A DNA stretch of 64,000 nucleotides from Clostridiales bacterium (GTDB lineage Bacteria; Bacillota; Clostridia; Christensenellales; Borkfalkiaceae), in NCBI GenBank assembly GCA_015069285.1, contig SVIX01000003.1:1-64000 (forward strand), written 5' to 3'. The position numbers were made by a program, and so were the translations under genes. Of the stretch, positions 22,746-31,518 are shown one piece after another. The notes under the pieces are model-generated. The model saw only the letters and a program-made list of their open reading frames with translations, made no database searches and was not told the origin of the DNA. Positions within the stretch are counted from its first letter, which is position 1, and each line of letters begins with the position of its first letter.

Positions 22746-23609
22746 ATGAAGATAGCATTTTTCAATTTTTGGTATTTTTTTTGGATAGTCTTTTTCACAG
22801 GCGTTTTTTTCGGCTTGTATTTTTTGCTTAGAAACAAAAGCGAAAAAACGAAAAAGGCGGTACTGTTTTCCATTCTTTTGGCGATGCTTGCTTTGCATTT
22901 TTTAAAGTGTTTATTCCCGCCTTATTCTACGGATACGGACAGGCTGTACCGCGATATATTTTTTATCAATATTTGCGCCGCGAATATTTTCCTGTTCCCC
23001 TTTTTCTTTTTATCCAAAAACGACGCGGTAAAAGATTATATGTTTTATATCGGCGTAATCAGCGGAGTTTTGTCTATGCTTTTACCCTTAGAGCCTATGA
23101 AAAAATCCGACCAAGCGGGGGAATGGCTGGATATTATCCGTTTCTACGTGCATCACGCCTTTTTGTGGATAGTTCCTCTGTTGATGGTGACTTTAAAATT
23201 ACACAAATTGGATTATAGACGGGTTTGGAAAGTGCCGGGGTGCTTGTTGTTGGTGATGCTCTTTATCATGATAAACCAAATTTTCCAAAGCGAATTGGGG
23301 TTCGTGCCCTTACGCGACGACAATTTCCTTGACCCAAACTATAAAAACTCGTCGTATATTTGGGGCGCGGACGATGAAATCGGGGAGTTTTTTGCGATAT
23401 TTTGTCCGAAACTTTTCAAAACCGTACCCGTGGGCGAATTTGCCGGTCAAACGAAGTATTGGCCGTTGGTATGGCTTATCGTACCTGCGTACCTATTGTT
23501 GACGCCGATTGTGTTTGGAATTTCGCTTATTTTTGATTATAAGGCGTTTAAAAAAGACTTAGACGCATTTTTCGATAAAATAAAAGAAAAAAGGAGAAGA
23601 AAGGAATGA
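22746..23609 (+). CDS. YwaF/TMEM164-like integral membrane protein
   Basis: ~287 aa from ATG 22746; multiple TM segments; paralogous in layout to the downstream ORF. Confidence 0.55.
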   Translation: MKIAFFNFWYFFWIVFFTGVFFGLYFLLRNKSEKTKKAVLFSILLAMLALHFLKCLFPPYSTDTDRLYRDIFFINICAANIFLFPFFFLSKNDAVKDYMFYIGVISGVLSMLLPLEPMKKSDQAGEWLDIIRFYVHHAFLWIVPLLMVTLKLHKLDYRRVWKVPGCLLLVMLFIMINQIFQSELGFVPLRDDNFLDPNYKNSSYIWGADDEIGEFFAIFCPKLFKTVPVGEFAGQTKYWPLVWLIVPAYLLLTPIVFGISLIFDYKAFKKDLDAFFDKIKEKRRRKE

Positions 23610-24367
23610 GTTTTCGGGACTGGTTATTTTCAAATATGCCGGAGGGTTCGGAGGTAAACGGTGCGTGGAAATTACCGCATATTTTAACGCTCGTAGGCTG
23701 TATCGCCGTGATTATCCTTTTCGCGTTCGTGTTCCGTAAAAAGGAAGAAAGAACGAGAAAAATCGTCGTGCGTATTCTCATCGGCTTGATTTTGTTTTTT
23801 GAAATAGCAAGACGGGTTATCAATTTTATCCGCGGTTCGCACGTGACGCTTAACGATTATTTGTATACGCTGTTGCCTCGGCCTTGGTGCGCGATTTCCT
23901 GTTGGGCGATGATTGTCGCAATGTTTGCCAATAAGAAATTTTTATGGAATTTTGCGTGTACGACGTCTTTCTTGTGCGCGCTTATCTTTTTCGCCTACCC
24001 CGAAGCGGGTTTTACCAATAAATACGTGGCGTTCGAGCATTTGTATTCCATCGGTACGCACTCGTTGCTCCTCGTGGGGTCTATTACGCTCATCACTTTA
24101 AAATTTACCGATTTCGATTATAAAACGGCGTGGAAAGAGGGGATTTGTTTGGCGGTGATTTACGCATACGCCTTTCTGGAAATTTATCTGTTGGATATTG
24201 CCAGCGACCCCTTATACTTTATGCCAAACGGCGACGTGGCGAAAGTGCTCGGCAATATGCCGTACGGATTGTACTTACCCTTGTACCTCGTTTTCGTTAG
24301 CGTGTATTTTTCCGCGTTCTATTTTATTACCTATCTCGCGCGTAAAAAACGAGCGAAACAACCGTAA
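23606..24367 (+). CDS. YwaF/TMEM164-like integral membrane protein
   Basis: 253 aa, multi-TM, overlaps the upstream paralog by 4 nt; SD AAGGAATG. Confidence 0.6.
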   Translation: MSFRDWLFSNMPEGSEVNGAWKLPHILTLVGCIAVIILFAFVFRKKEERTRKIVVRILIGLILFFEIARRVINFIRGSHVTLNDYLYTLLPRPWCAISCWAMIVAMFANKKFLWNFACTTSFLCALIFFAYPEAGFTNKYVAFEHLYSIGTHSLLLVGSITLITLKFTDFDYKTAWKEGICLAVIYAYAFLEIYLLDIASDPLYFMPNGDVAKVLGNMPYGLYLPLYLVFVSVYFSAFYFITYLARKKRAKQP

Positions 24368-24378
24368 AACCGTAAACG

Positions 24379-24808
24379 AAAAAAACACCGCTCCTTTAGA
24401 GTGATACTCTTAACGGAGTATCACTCTAACTCTATTCGCCTTCGGCGAGTTCTATTGCTACGCAGTGATATTCGGCTTACGCCGAGTGATATTTGCTACG
24501 CAAGTTTAGGGCGAATAGAATATCACTGAAGCCACAAGGCTTCAATATCACTGTCGCTGTGCGACAATATCACTCTTTGCGTCAGCAAAGAATATCACTT
24601 TATAACAACAGAAAAAGAGATAACGTTTCGACAAACACGATTTGTTATCTCTTTCTGTCGTTATAAGAACCTGCTACGCAGAACCTTGTTATTTGCTTCG
24701 CCTTAGCCCATTTGTATTTGACCGGTCAAATGCGATGCTCGCACTTAGTAGAGTTTTCAAATTCTCCGCTAAGAACATCAGCCCTTTTCCAAAAGAGCGG
24801 TGTTTTTT
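24379..24808. repeat. Family B hairpin-array element, copy 1, bounded by an outer terminator-like inverted repeat
   Basis: outer AAAAAACACCGCTC / GAGCGGTGTTTTTT; inside, many small hairpins with AGTGATATT (left arm) and AATATCACT (right arm) linkers; fills a convergent junction. Confidence 0.85.
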
Positions 24809-24824
24809 GGTATTCGTTTCGCTA

Positions 24825-26111
24825 TTACCGTATAACGATTCCGCCTTCCTCAAAAAGCAGGTCGGAGGAGTAAAAGGCGGTGATACCGTTACACATTTCC
24901 GTGTAATCGTTTTTTGCGAAACATTCGCAAGCGGAATGCATCGCAAGTTGCGGAAGTCCGATGTCCGCGCCGTTCACGCCGAAACGGGCGAGGGACGCCA
25001 TTGCCAAAGTCGAACCGCTTCTTGCGTCCGAACGGTTGAAAAAGCTTTGATATTTTACGCCCGCCTTTTCAAATACCGTCTTCACGACGGCGGAAGAAAG
25101 CGCGTCCGTTGCGTACGCGCCGTTCGCGTGCGACTTGATAGCAACGCCTGCGCCGAGCTTGGTTTTGTTGGTCACGTCGCTCTTTTCAGGGTGGTTAGGG
25201 TGCGTTGCGTGCGCGTTATCTACCGATAATAAGAAGGAGGAAAGGAGCGCTTTGTAGTATTCGTTGTCGTCGAAACGGAGCGCGTACGCAATTCTACGCA
25301 AGGTATTTTCCAAAAAATCCCCGCACGCGCCTTGAGGGGTACGGCTACCGATTTCTTCGTGGTTAAAAAGCGTCGCAACGCAAACGCCGTCGCTTTCCGC
25401 GTGCGTGATTAGACCTTCTATCGACGCGCAAACGCTCGTCAAATTGTCAATTCTCGGCGAGGCGATAAACTCGTCGTTTACGCCGAAGGTATAGGGGGAT
25501 TGCGCGCTTACCGCGAATAAATCGTAAGAAATTACCCGTCCTTCGCCCGAAATGGAAGAAAGGAATTTCTCTTCCGCGTTTTCAAAATCCAAAGACAATA
25601 ACGGCAATAAATCCACTTGCGGATTGACGGCAAAGCTTTCGTTGACGGTGCGGTTAATATGCACGGCTTGCGAAGGGACGGTTACGAAAAAGGGGGATTG
25701 CACGAGTTCTTTGACGAGCTTTCCGTTTTCGTTTTTAATTACCTGTCCCGCAATCGTTAAAGGTCGGTCGAAAAAGGAATACCAAATTCCTCCGCCGTAC
25801 GTTTCGACGTTTAAGCTTAAGCAACCCGCCGATTTTACGATAGGGTTTTCTTTTAATTTTAACATAGGCGAATCCAAATGCGACGCGACGATTTTATAGT
25901 GGAAGTTGTCCAAACCCCCGACGGTGAACGCCACCAAACTTGCTCCGCGCGTAACGAAATATTTTCCGCCTTCTGAAATTTCCCAATCCTCCGCTTCGGA
26001 TAAAGCGGTAAAGCCGTTGTCGCGTAAAATACGCTCTGCGTTTTGCATAGCGTGGTACGCGGTGAGCGAAGATTGTAAAAATTCCGTCAATTTTTGTAAC
26101 GATTCATTCAT
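24825..26111 (-). CDS. apeB: M18 family aminopeptidase
   Basis: start moved to ATG 26111; IVASHLDSPMLKLK, SPRIDNLTSV, LFNHEEIGSRTPQGA, DNAHATHPNHPEKSD. Confidence 0.92.
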   Translation of the reverse strand: MNESLQKLTEFLQSSLTAYHAMQNAERILRDNGFTALSEAEDWEISEGGKYFVTRGASLVAFTVGGLDNFHYKIVASHLDSPMLKLKENPIVKSAGCLSLNVETYGGGIWYSFFDRPLTIAGQVIKNENGKLVKELVQSPFFVTVPSQAVHINRTVNESFAVNPQVDLLPLLSLDFENAEEKFLSSISGEGRVISYDLFAVSAQSPYTFGVNDEFIASPRIDNLTSVCASIEGLITHAESDGVCVATLFNHEEIGSRTPQGACGDFLENTLRRIAYALRFDDNEYYKALLSSFLLSVDNAHATHPNHPEKSDVTNKTKLGAGVAIKSHANGAYATDALSSAVVKTVFEKAGVKYQSFFNRSDARSGSTLAMASLARFGVNGADIGLPQLAMHSACECFAKNDYTEMCNGITAFYSSDLLFEEGGIVIR

Positions 26112-26333
26112 AAGTATATACTCCTTTATAGTTATTATTGTAGCATTTTTATCGGCGTTTGACAAGTCTTTGCAATAAGAAATTCGTCGGAATTCGTCGG
26201 AATTTGTGTTAAGCGCAAAACAAAAATGAAAAAATCGTGAAATAGCCGATTTTATATTGTTAGGCGCTTGACAAAGCGTACAAAAGGTTTATAATAAAAA
26301 GCGTAGAATAAACACGAAGGAGAATAGATTAAG

Positions 26334-26801
26334 ATGACGCAAAAACAAAAAAAGGACTATCTTGCAAAATTATTTAAACTTATGCGCTTGCAAAGCAATA
26401 TGAAACTGATTACCAACGGTAAATCACGCTTTTCTGAAACGGAACTTCGGTTGCTTGGCGAAATTTTAACGGCGAGTTACGAAGGTAGGCAGTTAATCGC
26501 CAGCCGTCTTGCCGAATTGCTCGGCATTACCCGTTCGGCGGTTTCTCAAATCGTCAATAAGTTGGAAAAGGAAGGCGTCGTGTGCAGAACTCCTAGCGAT
26601 TCGGATAAAAAAATCGCGTACGTAAAAATATCCGACGAGGCGTTGGAAACTTATAACGAAGACCTCCAAAACAGCATGGAGTGCGTTGGCAGGCTCGTTT
26701 CCGAATTTGGGGAAGAAAAATTCAAACAAATGTATAAAATGATTGAAGAATTCGTGCAGTTAGCGCAAAACAACTGCAAAACGAAAAAAGTAGGAAAGTA
26801 A
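26334..26801 (+). CDS. MarR-family transcriptional regulator
   Basis: 155 aa winged helix; ASRLAELLGITRSAVSQIVNKLEKEGVVCRTPSDSDKK. Confidence 0.85.
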   Translation: MTQKQKKDYLAKLFKLMRLQSNMKLITNGKSRFSETELRLLGEILTASYEGRQLIASRLAELLGITRSAVSQIVNKLEKEGVVCRTPSDSDKKIAYVKISDEALETYNEDLQNSMECVGRLVSEFGEEKFKQMYKMIEEFVQLAQNNCKTKKVGK

Positions 26802-26819
26802 GAGGTTAATAAAGAAAGT

Positions 26820-29552
26820 ATGTTGCAGTTAAAGGACGTAAAAAAAGACTATCTTTCGGGTAGCAATACCGTACACGCGCTCAAAGGCGTAACGCTTAAT
26901 TTTCGCGCCAACGAATTCGTGTCCATTTTAGGCGCGAGCGGTTGCGGAAAAACGACGCTACTCAATATTATCGGCGGACTCGACCACTATACGTCGGGGG
27001 ATTTGGTGATTTGCGGTAAATCGACCAAAGATTATAAAGACCGCGATTGGGACGTATACAGAAATCACAGAATCGGATTCGTTTTTCAATCGTATAATTT
27101 AATTCCGCATCAAACGGTTTTAGGCAACGTAGAACTTGCCTTAACGATTGCGGGCGTTTCAAAAACCGAACGCCGTCAACGCGCGATGGAGGCGCTTTGC
27201 AAAGTGGGCTTGGAGACGGAAATGCACAAACGCCCCAACCAACTTTCGGGCGGTCAAATGCAAAGGGTGGCGATTGCCCGCGCGCTCGTCAATAATCCCG
27301 AAATTTTGCTCGCCGACGAACCGACGGGCGCGTTGGATACGACGACGAGTATACAAATTATGGAGCTTATCCGCGAAATTGCGGGAGAACGGCTCGTGAT
27401 TATGGTTACGCATAACCCTGAAATTGCCGAGCAGTATTCCACGCGTATCGTTCGTCTTCAAGACGGGCTCGTTCTGTCGGATAGCAATCCCTACGAAGGG
27501 GAAGAGCGTTCCGCTCCGCTCGTAGAACAAACGCCGATAAAGGAAGAAAACGAGGCGCGTCGCGCGAAAAGAAAGACGGAAAGAAAACGCCGTGAGAAAT
27601 CGTCGATGTCTTTTATTACGTCGCTTGGGCTTTCCTCTCGTAATTTATTGACGAAAAAGGGCAGAACGGCGGTGACCTCCGTGGCGGGCAGTATCGGCAT
27701 TATCAGCGTTTGTTTGGTGCTTGCGCTTTCCAACGGGTTCAACGGATATATTCAAAAAACGCAGGAGGATATGCTCTCGTCCAATCCTTTGGAAATTACC
27801 GAAACGACGGTGAACGTGGACGCGATTATGTCGGGAATGATGTCGGCGGGCGATATGCCCGATTTGTCGCAAATAGGCGATAGGGTATACGTAAATTCCT
27901 TTTTGACGAATATCGCGCAAGGAATGACGGTAAACAACGATTTGTCCGACGAATACCTTTCTTATATCGAAAGTATGGACGAGGAATTGTATACGGCGAT
28001 TGTGTATAGTAGCGGTATGCAAGTGAATAATAACCTTTATACCGAAGTAGAAATCGACGTGAACGGCGAAACGACGAAAACGGTTATGTCGTTATCCGCG
28101 TTGAAAGCGTACTATACGCTCAAACTCACGCAACAGGAAGAAAAATACGCCTCGCTTGCTTACCTCGTCGATTACTTGGGTAGCATTTACGGAAAAATGC
28201 CGGGTACGGCGGACGTTAGCGACGATAAATTCGGGGCATACGTGCAAGAACAGTACGACGTAATCAAAGGACGTTTCCCCCAAACCCCCAACGAGGCGGT
28301 GCTCGTTATCGGCGGAAATAACGATATGACCGATTTAACGCTTGCGCAACTTGGATTTATCGGTGAAAAGGAATTTTTAGCGCTCTTCCCGCAAGAAGGC
28401 GAAGCGGTAGAAGATAGTGAAAAATATCAAACGATGATTGATTTTTCTACCATTCTCGGCAAATCGTTTATGCTTAATTATAACGACGCCGTGTATACGA
28501 AAGCGGAGAATACGAGCGAGTATTTATACGATTATCAAGGTTCGAGAAAGGAACTAGGAACGGCAAGCCAAGACTACGGCGTGGAGGTAAAAATTTCGGG
28601 AATTTTAAGGCTCAAAGATTCGTATAATTACGGGTGTTTGGGTAGCGGATTATATTTAACCGAACAGCTCTTAAACGAATATCAAGCGGTAAATATAAAT
28701 TCCAATCTCGCCAAAACCTTGCGTATGCAAGCGGAAAAATCGACGGCGTTCGGCGCGCTTACGGGCGCGCTTGCGCAGTTGCCTGCGGGTTCGGACGAAT
28801 ACAACGCAAAAATGCAAGAAATTCAGCAATTTATGTATGAAAATATGCCAACGGGCTCGTTTAAATGCGCCGCGGAGAACCTGTCTTCGTACTATATGTC
28901 GGGCGAATCGGTCAGCGAAGGCGAGGGAATGAAAGGAATGTTCTTCCTCTACGGCGATTCGGCGATTCGCGCGGTCGGCGGTAAGGATAAAGTCAATTCC
29001 ATTGAAATTTATACGGACAATTTCGAACACAAAGACGCCGTGCTTGCCCATCTTGATAAATGGAACGATACGCACGAAACGGATCAGCAGGTAAAATACA
29101 CGGATACGGTAGGAATGATGATGGCGATGGTGGAAACGATGCTCAACGCCATAACCTACGTGCTTGTAGCCTTTACCGCCATTTCGCTCGTCGTATCCTC
29201 CGTAATGATAGGGATAATCACCTACGTATCGGTAGTGGAACGCACCAAAGAAATCGGGGTATTGCGTTCGCTTGGCGCAAGAAAAAGGGACATCAAAAAT
29301 CTGTTTAACGCCGAAACGTTTATCATCGGTTTAACCTCGGGTGTATTCGGCGTAGCCGTTACCTATTTATTATCCGTAGGCATCAACGCGTTGCTTGGGC
29401 ATTTGACGGGTATCACCACGCTTGCAAGCTTGCCCTTTACCTCAGCGTTTATTATGGTATGCGTCAGCGTTGCGCTTACGCTTATCAGCGGTTTAATCCC
29501 TGCCAACGCGGCGGCGAAGAAGGACCCGGTGATTGCCCTTAGAACAGAGTAA
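26820..29552 (+). CDS. ABC transporter, fused ATPase-permease (MacB/FtsX type)
   Basis: 910 aa; GASGCGKTTLLNIIGGLD, LSGGQMQRVAIARALVNNPEILLADEPTGALD, C-terminal FtsX domain. Confidence 0.9.
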   Translation: MLQLKDVKKDYLSGSNTVHALKGVTLNFRANEFVSILGASGCGKTTLLNIIGGLDHYTSGDLVICGKSTKDYKDRDWDVYRNHRIGFVFQSYNLIPHQTVLGNVELALTIAGVSKTERRQRAMEALCKVGLETEMHKRPNQLSGGQMQRVAIARALVNNPEILLADEPTGALDTTTSIQIMELIREIAGERLVIMVTHNPEIAEQYSTRIVRLQDGLVLSDSNPYEGEERSAPLVEQTPIKEENEARRAKRKTERKRREKSSMSFITSLGLSSRNLLTKKGRTAVTSVAGSIGIISVCLVLALSNGFNGYIQKTQEDMLSSNPLEITETTVNVDAIMSGMMSAGDMPDLSQIGDRVYVNSFLTNIAQGMTVNNDLSDEYLSYIESMDEELYTAIVYSSGMQVNNNLYTEVEIDVNGETTKTVMSLSALKAYYTLKLTQQEEKYASLAYLVDYLGSIYGKMPGTADVSDDKFGAYVQEQYDVIKGRFPQTPNEAVLVIGGNNDMTDLTLAQLGFIGEKEFLALFPQEGEAVEDSEKYQTMIDFSTILGKSFMLNYNDAVYTKAENTSEYLYDYQGSRKELGTASQDYGVEVKISGILRLKDSYNYGCLGSGLYLTEQLLNEYQAVNINSNLAKTLRMQAEKSTAFGALTGALAQLPAGSDEYNAKMQEIQQFMYENMPTGSFKCAAENLSSYYMSGESVSEGEGMKGMFFLYGDSAIRAVGGKDKVNSIEIYTDNFEHKDAVLAHLDKWNDTHETDQQVKYTDTVGMMMAMVETMLNAITYVLVAFTAISLVVSSVMIGIITYVSVVERTKEIGVLRSLGARKRDIKNLFNAETFIIGLTSGVFGVAVTYLLSVGINALLGHLTGITTLASLPFTSAFIMVCVSVALTLISGLIPANAAAKKDPVIALRTE

Positions 29553-30114
29553 AATACGTATATGCGTCGCATTTCAGCGTTGCGCTGTGGCAACCCTCGG
29601 TCATTTACGCAAAAGTAAACTCCCTCGGGTTATCCTCGCGCGCCTTGAACTGCTCGCATCTCCGCGTTTTACGGCGAGCGGAAACCCGTGGAAAACTTTC
29701 CCTGCTCGTTTACGGAAAGTAAAGTCGCGTCGGCGAACCTTCCGTGTTCGGCGCAAATCTGCAACCCTTCTCCGCATTTTACGGCGAACGGAAACCCAAA
29801 GCAAAAGGTCGAGGACGAGCTACCCGTAAAGCAAAGCATTGATAATGCTTTGTAGGGGCGAGATGAGTGAGCGCATATGTTTCGCGCGAACGGTGACCGA
29901 GCGCAAGGTTTACCTTGCCTTGCGCGAGAACTTATTTCCTCGCGGAGTGCAGAGGCAGAGCCTTTGCGCCCCGATGGCAATCGCCGTCGTAAGACGGAAC
30001 AAGCCTTCCGAAAAGCAACCGCAGGTTGCGCAACCAACGCGTAAGCGTTTTTGTACGAAGTACATTATTGCAATTCATGGCGTAGCCAATTCATGCGCAA
30101 CGCGCAATCCATGA
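29550..30114. repeat. Family C composite element, copy 2
   Basis: TAAAATACGTATATGCGTCGCA start overlaps the TAA stop codon at 29550; internal CGCGTTTTACGGC and CGCATTTTACGGC module ends; tail GTACGAAGTACATTATTGCAATTCATG shared with 38180-38222. Confidence 0.75.
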
Positions 30115-30128
30115 AAAAAGGAGTTACG

Positions 30129-31043
30129 ATGCAATCCCAAACTTTCATTTTACAATCGGAATTTGATAATTTATCCCTGCATTTGCTCGTAATCGAACCA
30201 CAGGGCGAAAGAAAAGGCGTTTTGCAAATTTTATGCGGTATGTGCGAATTTAAGGAACGCTACCAACCGTTTATGCGTTTTTTTGCCGAATACGGTTACG
30301 TCGTAGCCTGTCACGACCATCGCGGTCACGGCGATAGCGTAAAACAAGAGAGTGATTTGGGGTATTTCTACGATAATAGCGCAACCGCTATCGTGGAAGA
30401 CAGCGCGCAAATTACCCGTTTTTTAAAAGAGCGTTATCCTAATTTACCCGTAACGCTTTTTGGGCACAGTATGGGTTCTATGGTGGCGCGCTGTTATTTA
30501 CAAAAACACGACGAACTTATCGACAAGGTGGTCGTTTGCGGTTCGCCAAGTAAAAATCCGCTCGTCGGCGTAGCGATAGCGTTGGCGAAAACCGTTCGCT
30601 TTTTCCGTGGCGAAAAGCACCGTAGCAAATTACTTGCCTATCTGTCCACGGGCAAAGGGGATAAACGCTTTAAAGGAGAAGGCAAAGGCGCTTGGCTGTC
30701 GCACAACCGTGAAAGCATCGAAAGCTTTTATAAGCACCCGAAAGGCAGGTTTTCTTTTACCTGTAACGGGTTTGAAAATTTATTCAAATTGATGAAGTAT
30801 ACCTATCAACAAAAACGCTACGAGGTGAAAAATCCCGACCTTCCCGTCCTTTTTATTTCAGGTAGCGAAGACGCGGTGATGGGCAACGAACTCAAATGGT
30901 TTCGCGCAATAGAAAATTTGCGTGAGGCAGGCTATCAAAAGGTAACGGGCAAGCTCTACGAGGGGCAACGCCACGAAATTTTCCACGACGAGAAAAAGGA
31001 CGAAGTCCTTCAAGATTTGCTTTTCTTTTTGCAAACTCCGTAA
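30129..31043 (+). CDS. alpha/beta hydrolase (lysophospholipase / monoacylglycerol lipase-like, S33)
   Basis: start moved to ATG 30129 after AAAAGGAG; GHSMGSMVAR nucleophile elbow, CHDHRGHGDS. Confidence 0.85.
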   Translation: MQSQTFILQSEFDNLSLHLLVIEPQGERKGVLQILCGMCEFKERYQPFMRFFAEYGYVVACHDHRGHGDSVKQESDLGYFYDNSATAIVEDSAQITRFLKERYPNLPVTLFGHSMGSMVARCYLQKHDELIDKVVVCGSPSKNPLVGVAIALAKTVRFFRGEKHRSKLLAYLSTGKGDKRFKGEGKGAWLSHNRESIESFYKHPKGRFSFTCNGFENLFKLMKYTYQQKRYEVKNPDLPVLFISGSEDAVMGNELKWFRAIENLREAGYQKVTGKLYEGQRHEIFHDEKKDEVLQDLLFFLQTP

Positions 31044-31103
31044 TTTCTTTTCCTGCATAAAAAGAAAAAAAGGGTAGCATACTGCTATCAGGAGGGAAAA
31101 GCT

Positions 31104-31334
31104 ATGCGTATTGCGAATATAATTTCTTATATTTTAGTCATTCTCGGCGCGCTTAATTGGGGTTTGTTCGGGTTGTTCGATTTCAACCTCGTCGGCTCGA
31201 TTTTTGCAGGCGCGAGAGCGGTCGGTTCGGTTATCGTATACTCGTTAATCGCGCTTTCCGCGCTTTGGCTCATTCTTTCGCCGATTATTACCAACGGCGT
31301 TTTGTGGCTTAAAAGCAGACGCGCCGAGGACTAA
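31104..31334 (+). CDS. DUF378 family small membrane protein
   Basis: 76 aa; ILVILGALNWGLFGLFDFNLV signature. Confidence 0.85.
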   Translation: MRIANIISYILVILGALNWGLFGLFDFNLVGSIFAGARAVGSVIVYSLIALSALWLILSPIITNGVLWLKSRRAED

Positions 31335-31352
31335 TCCACGGCAAATAAAAAA

Positions 31353-31392
31353 GCGGACCTAATTCCCCGAGGGGGCGTAGGTTCGTTTTTTT
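31353..31392 (+). terminator. intrinsic terminator
   Basis: CGGACCTAATTCCCCGAGGGGGCGTAGGTTCG followed by a T-run. Confidence 0.65.
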
Positions 31393-31518
31393 TCGTATAG
31401 AAAAATTACCCGTTCGTCCGCGCTCTATCCCTTCGTAAATTTTTTTTACGAATAGTTTAAAATTTAAAAAAACGGTTTACAAATAAAACGAGAATACAAA
31501 GAAGGAGCGGAAAAAATT

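Noticed and set aside
24379-24808. CRISPR array (regular short repeats AATATCACT)
   Set aside because: Repeats are only ~9 bp, spacers are palindromes of variable length, orientation flips between arms, and no cas genes are nearby.
24642-25229. ORF of 195 aa overlapping the family B element and apeB
   Set aside because: Lies antisense to apeB and within the hairpin array; no SD or family signature.
29533-29829. ORFs within family C composites (29533-29829, 29601-29804, 37656-38267, 37661-38017, 37838-38164)
   Set aside because: Encode low-complexity repeat translations; repeated palindromes explain the open frames.
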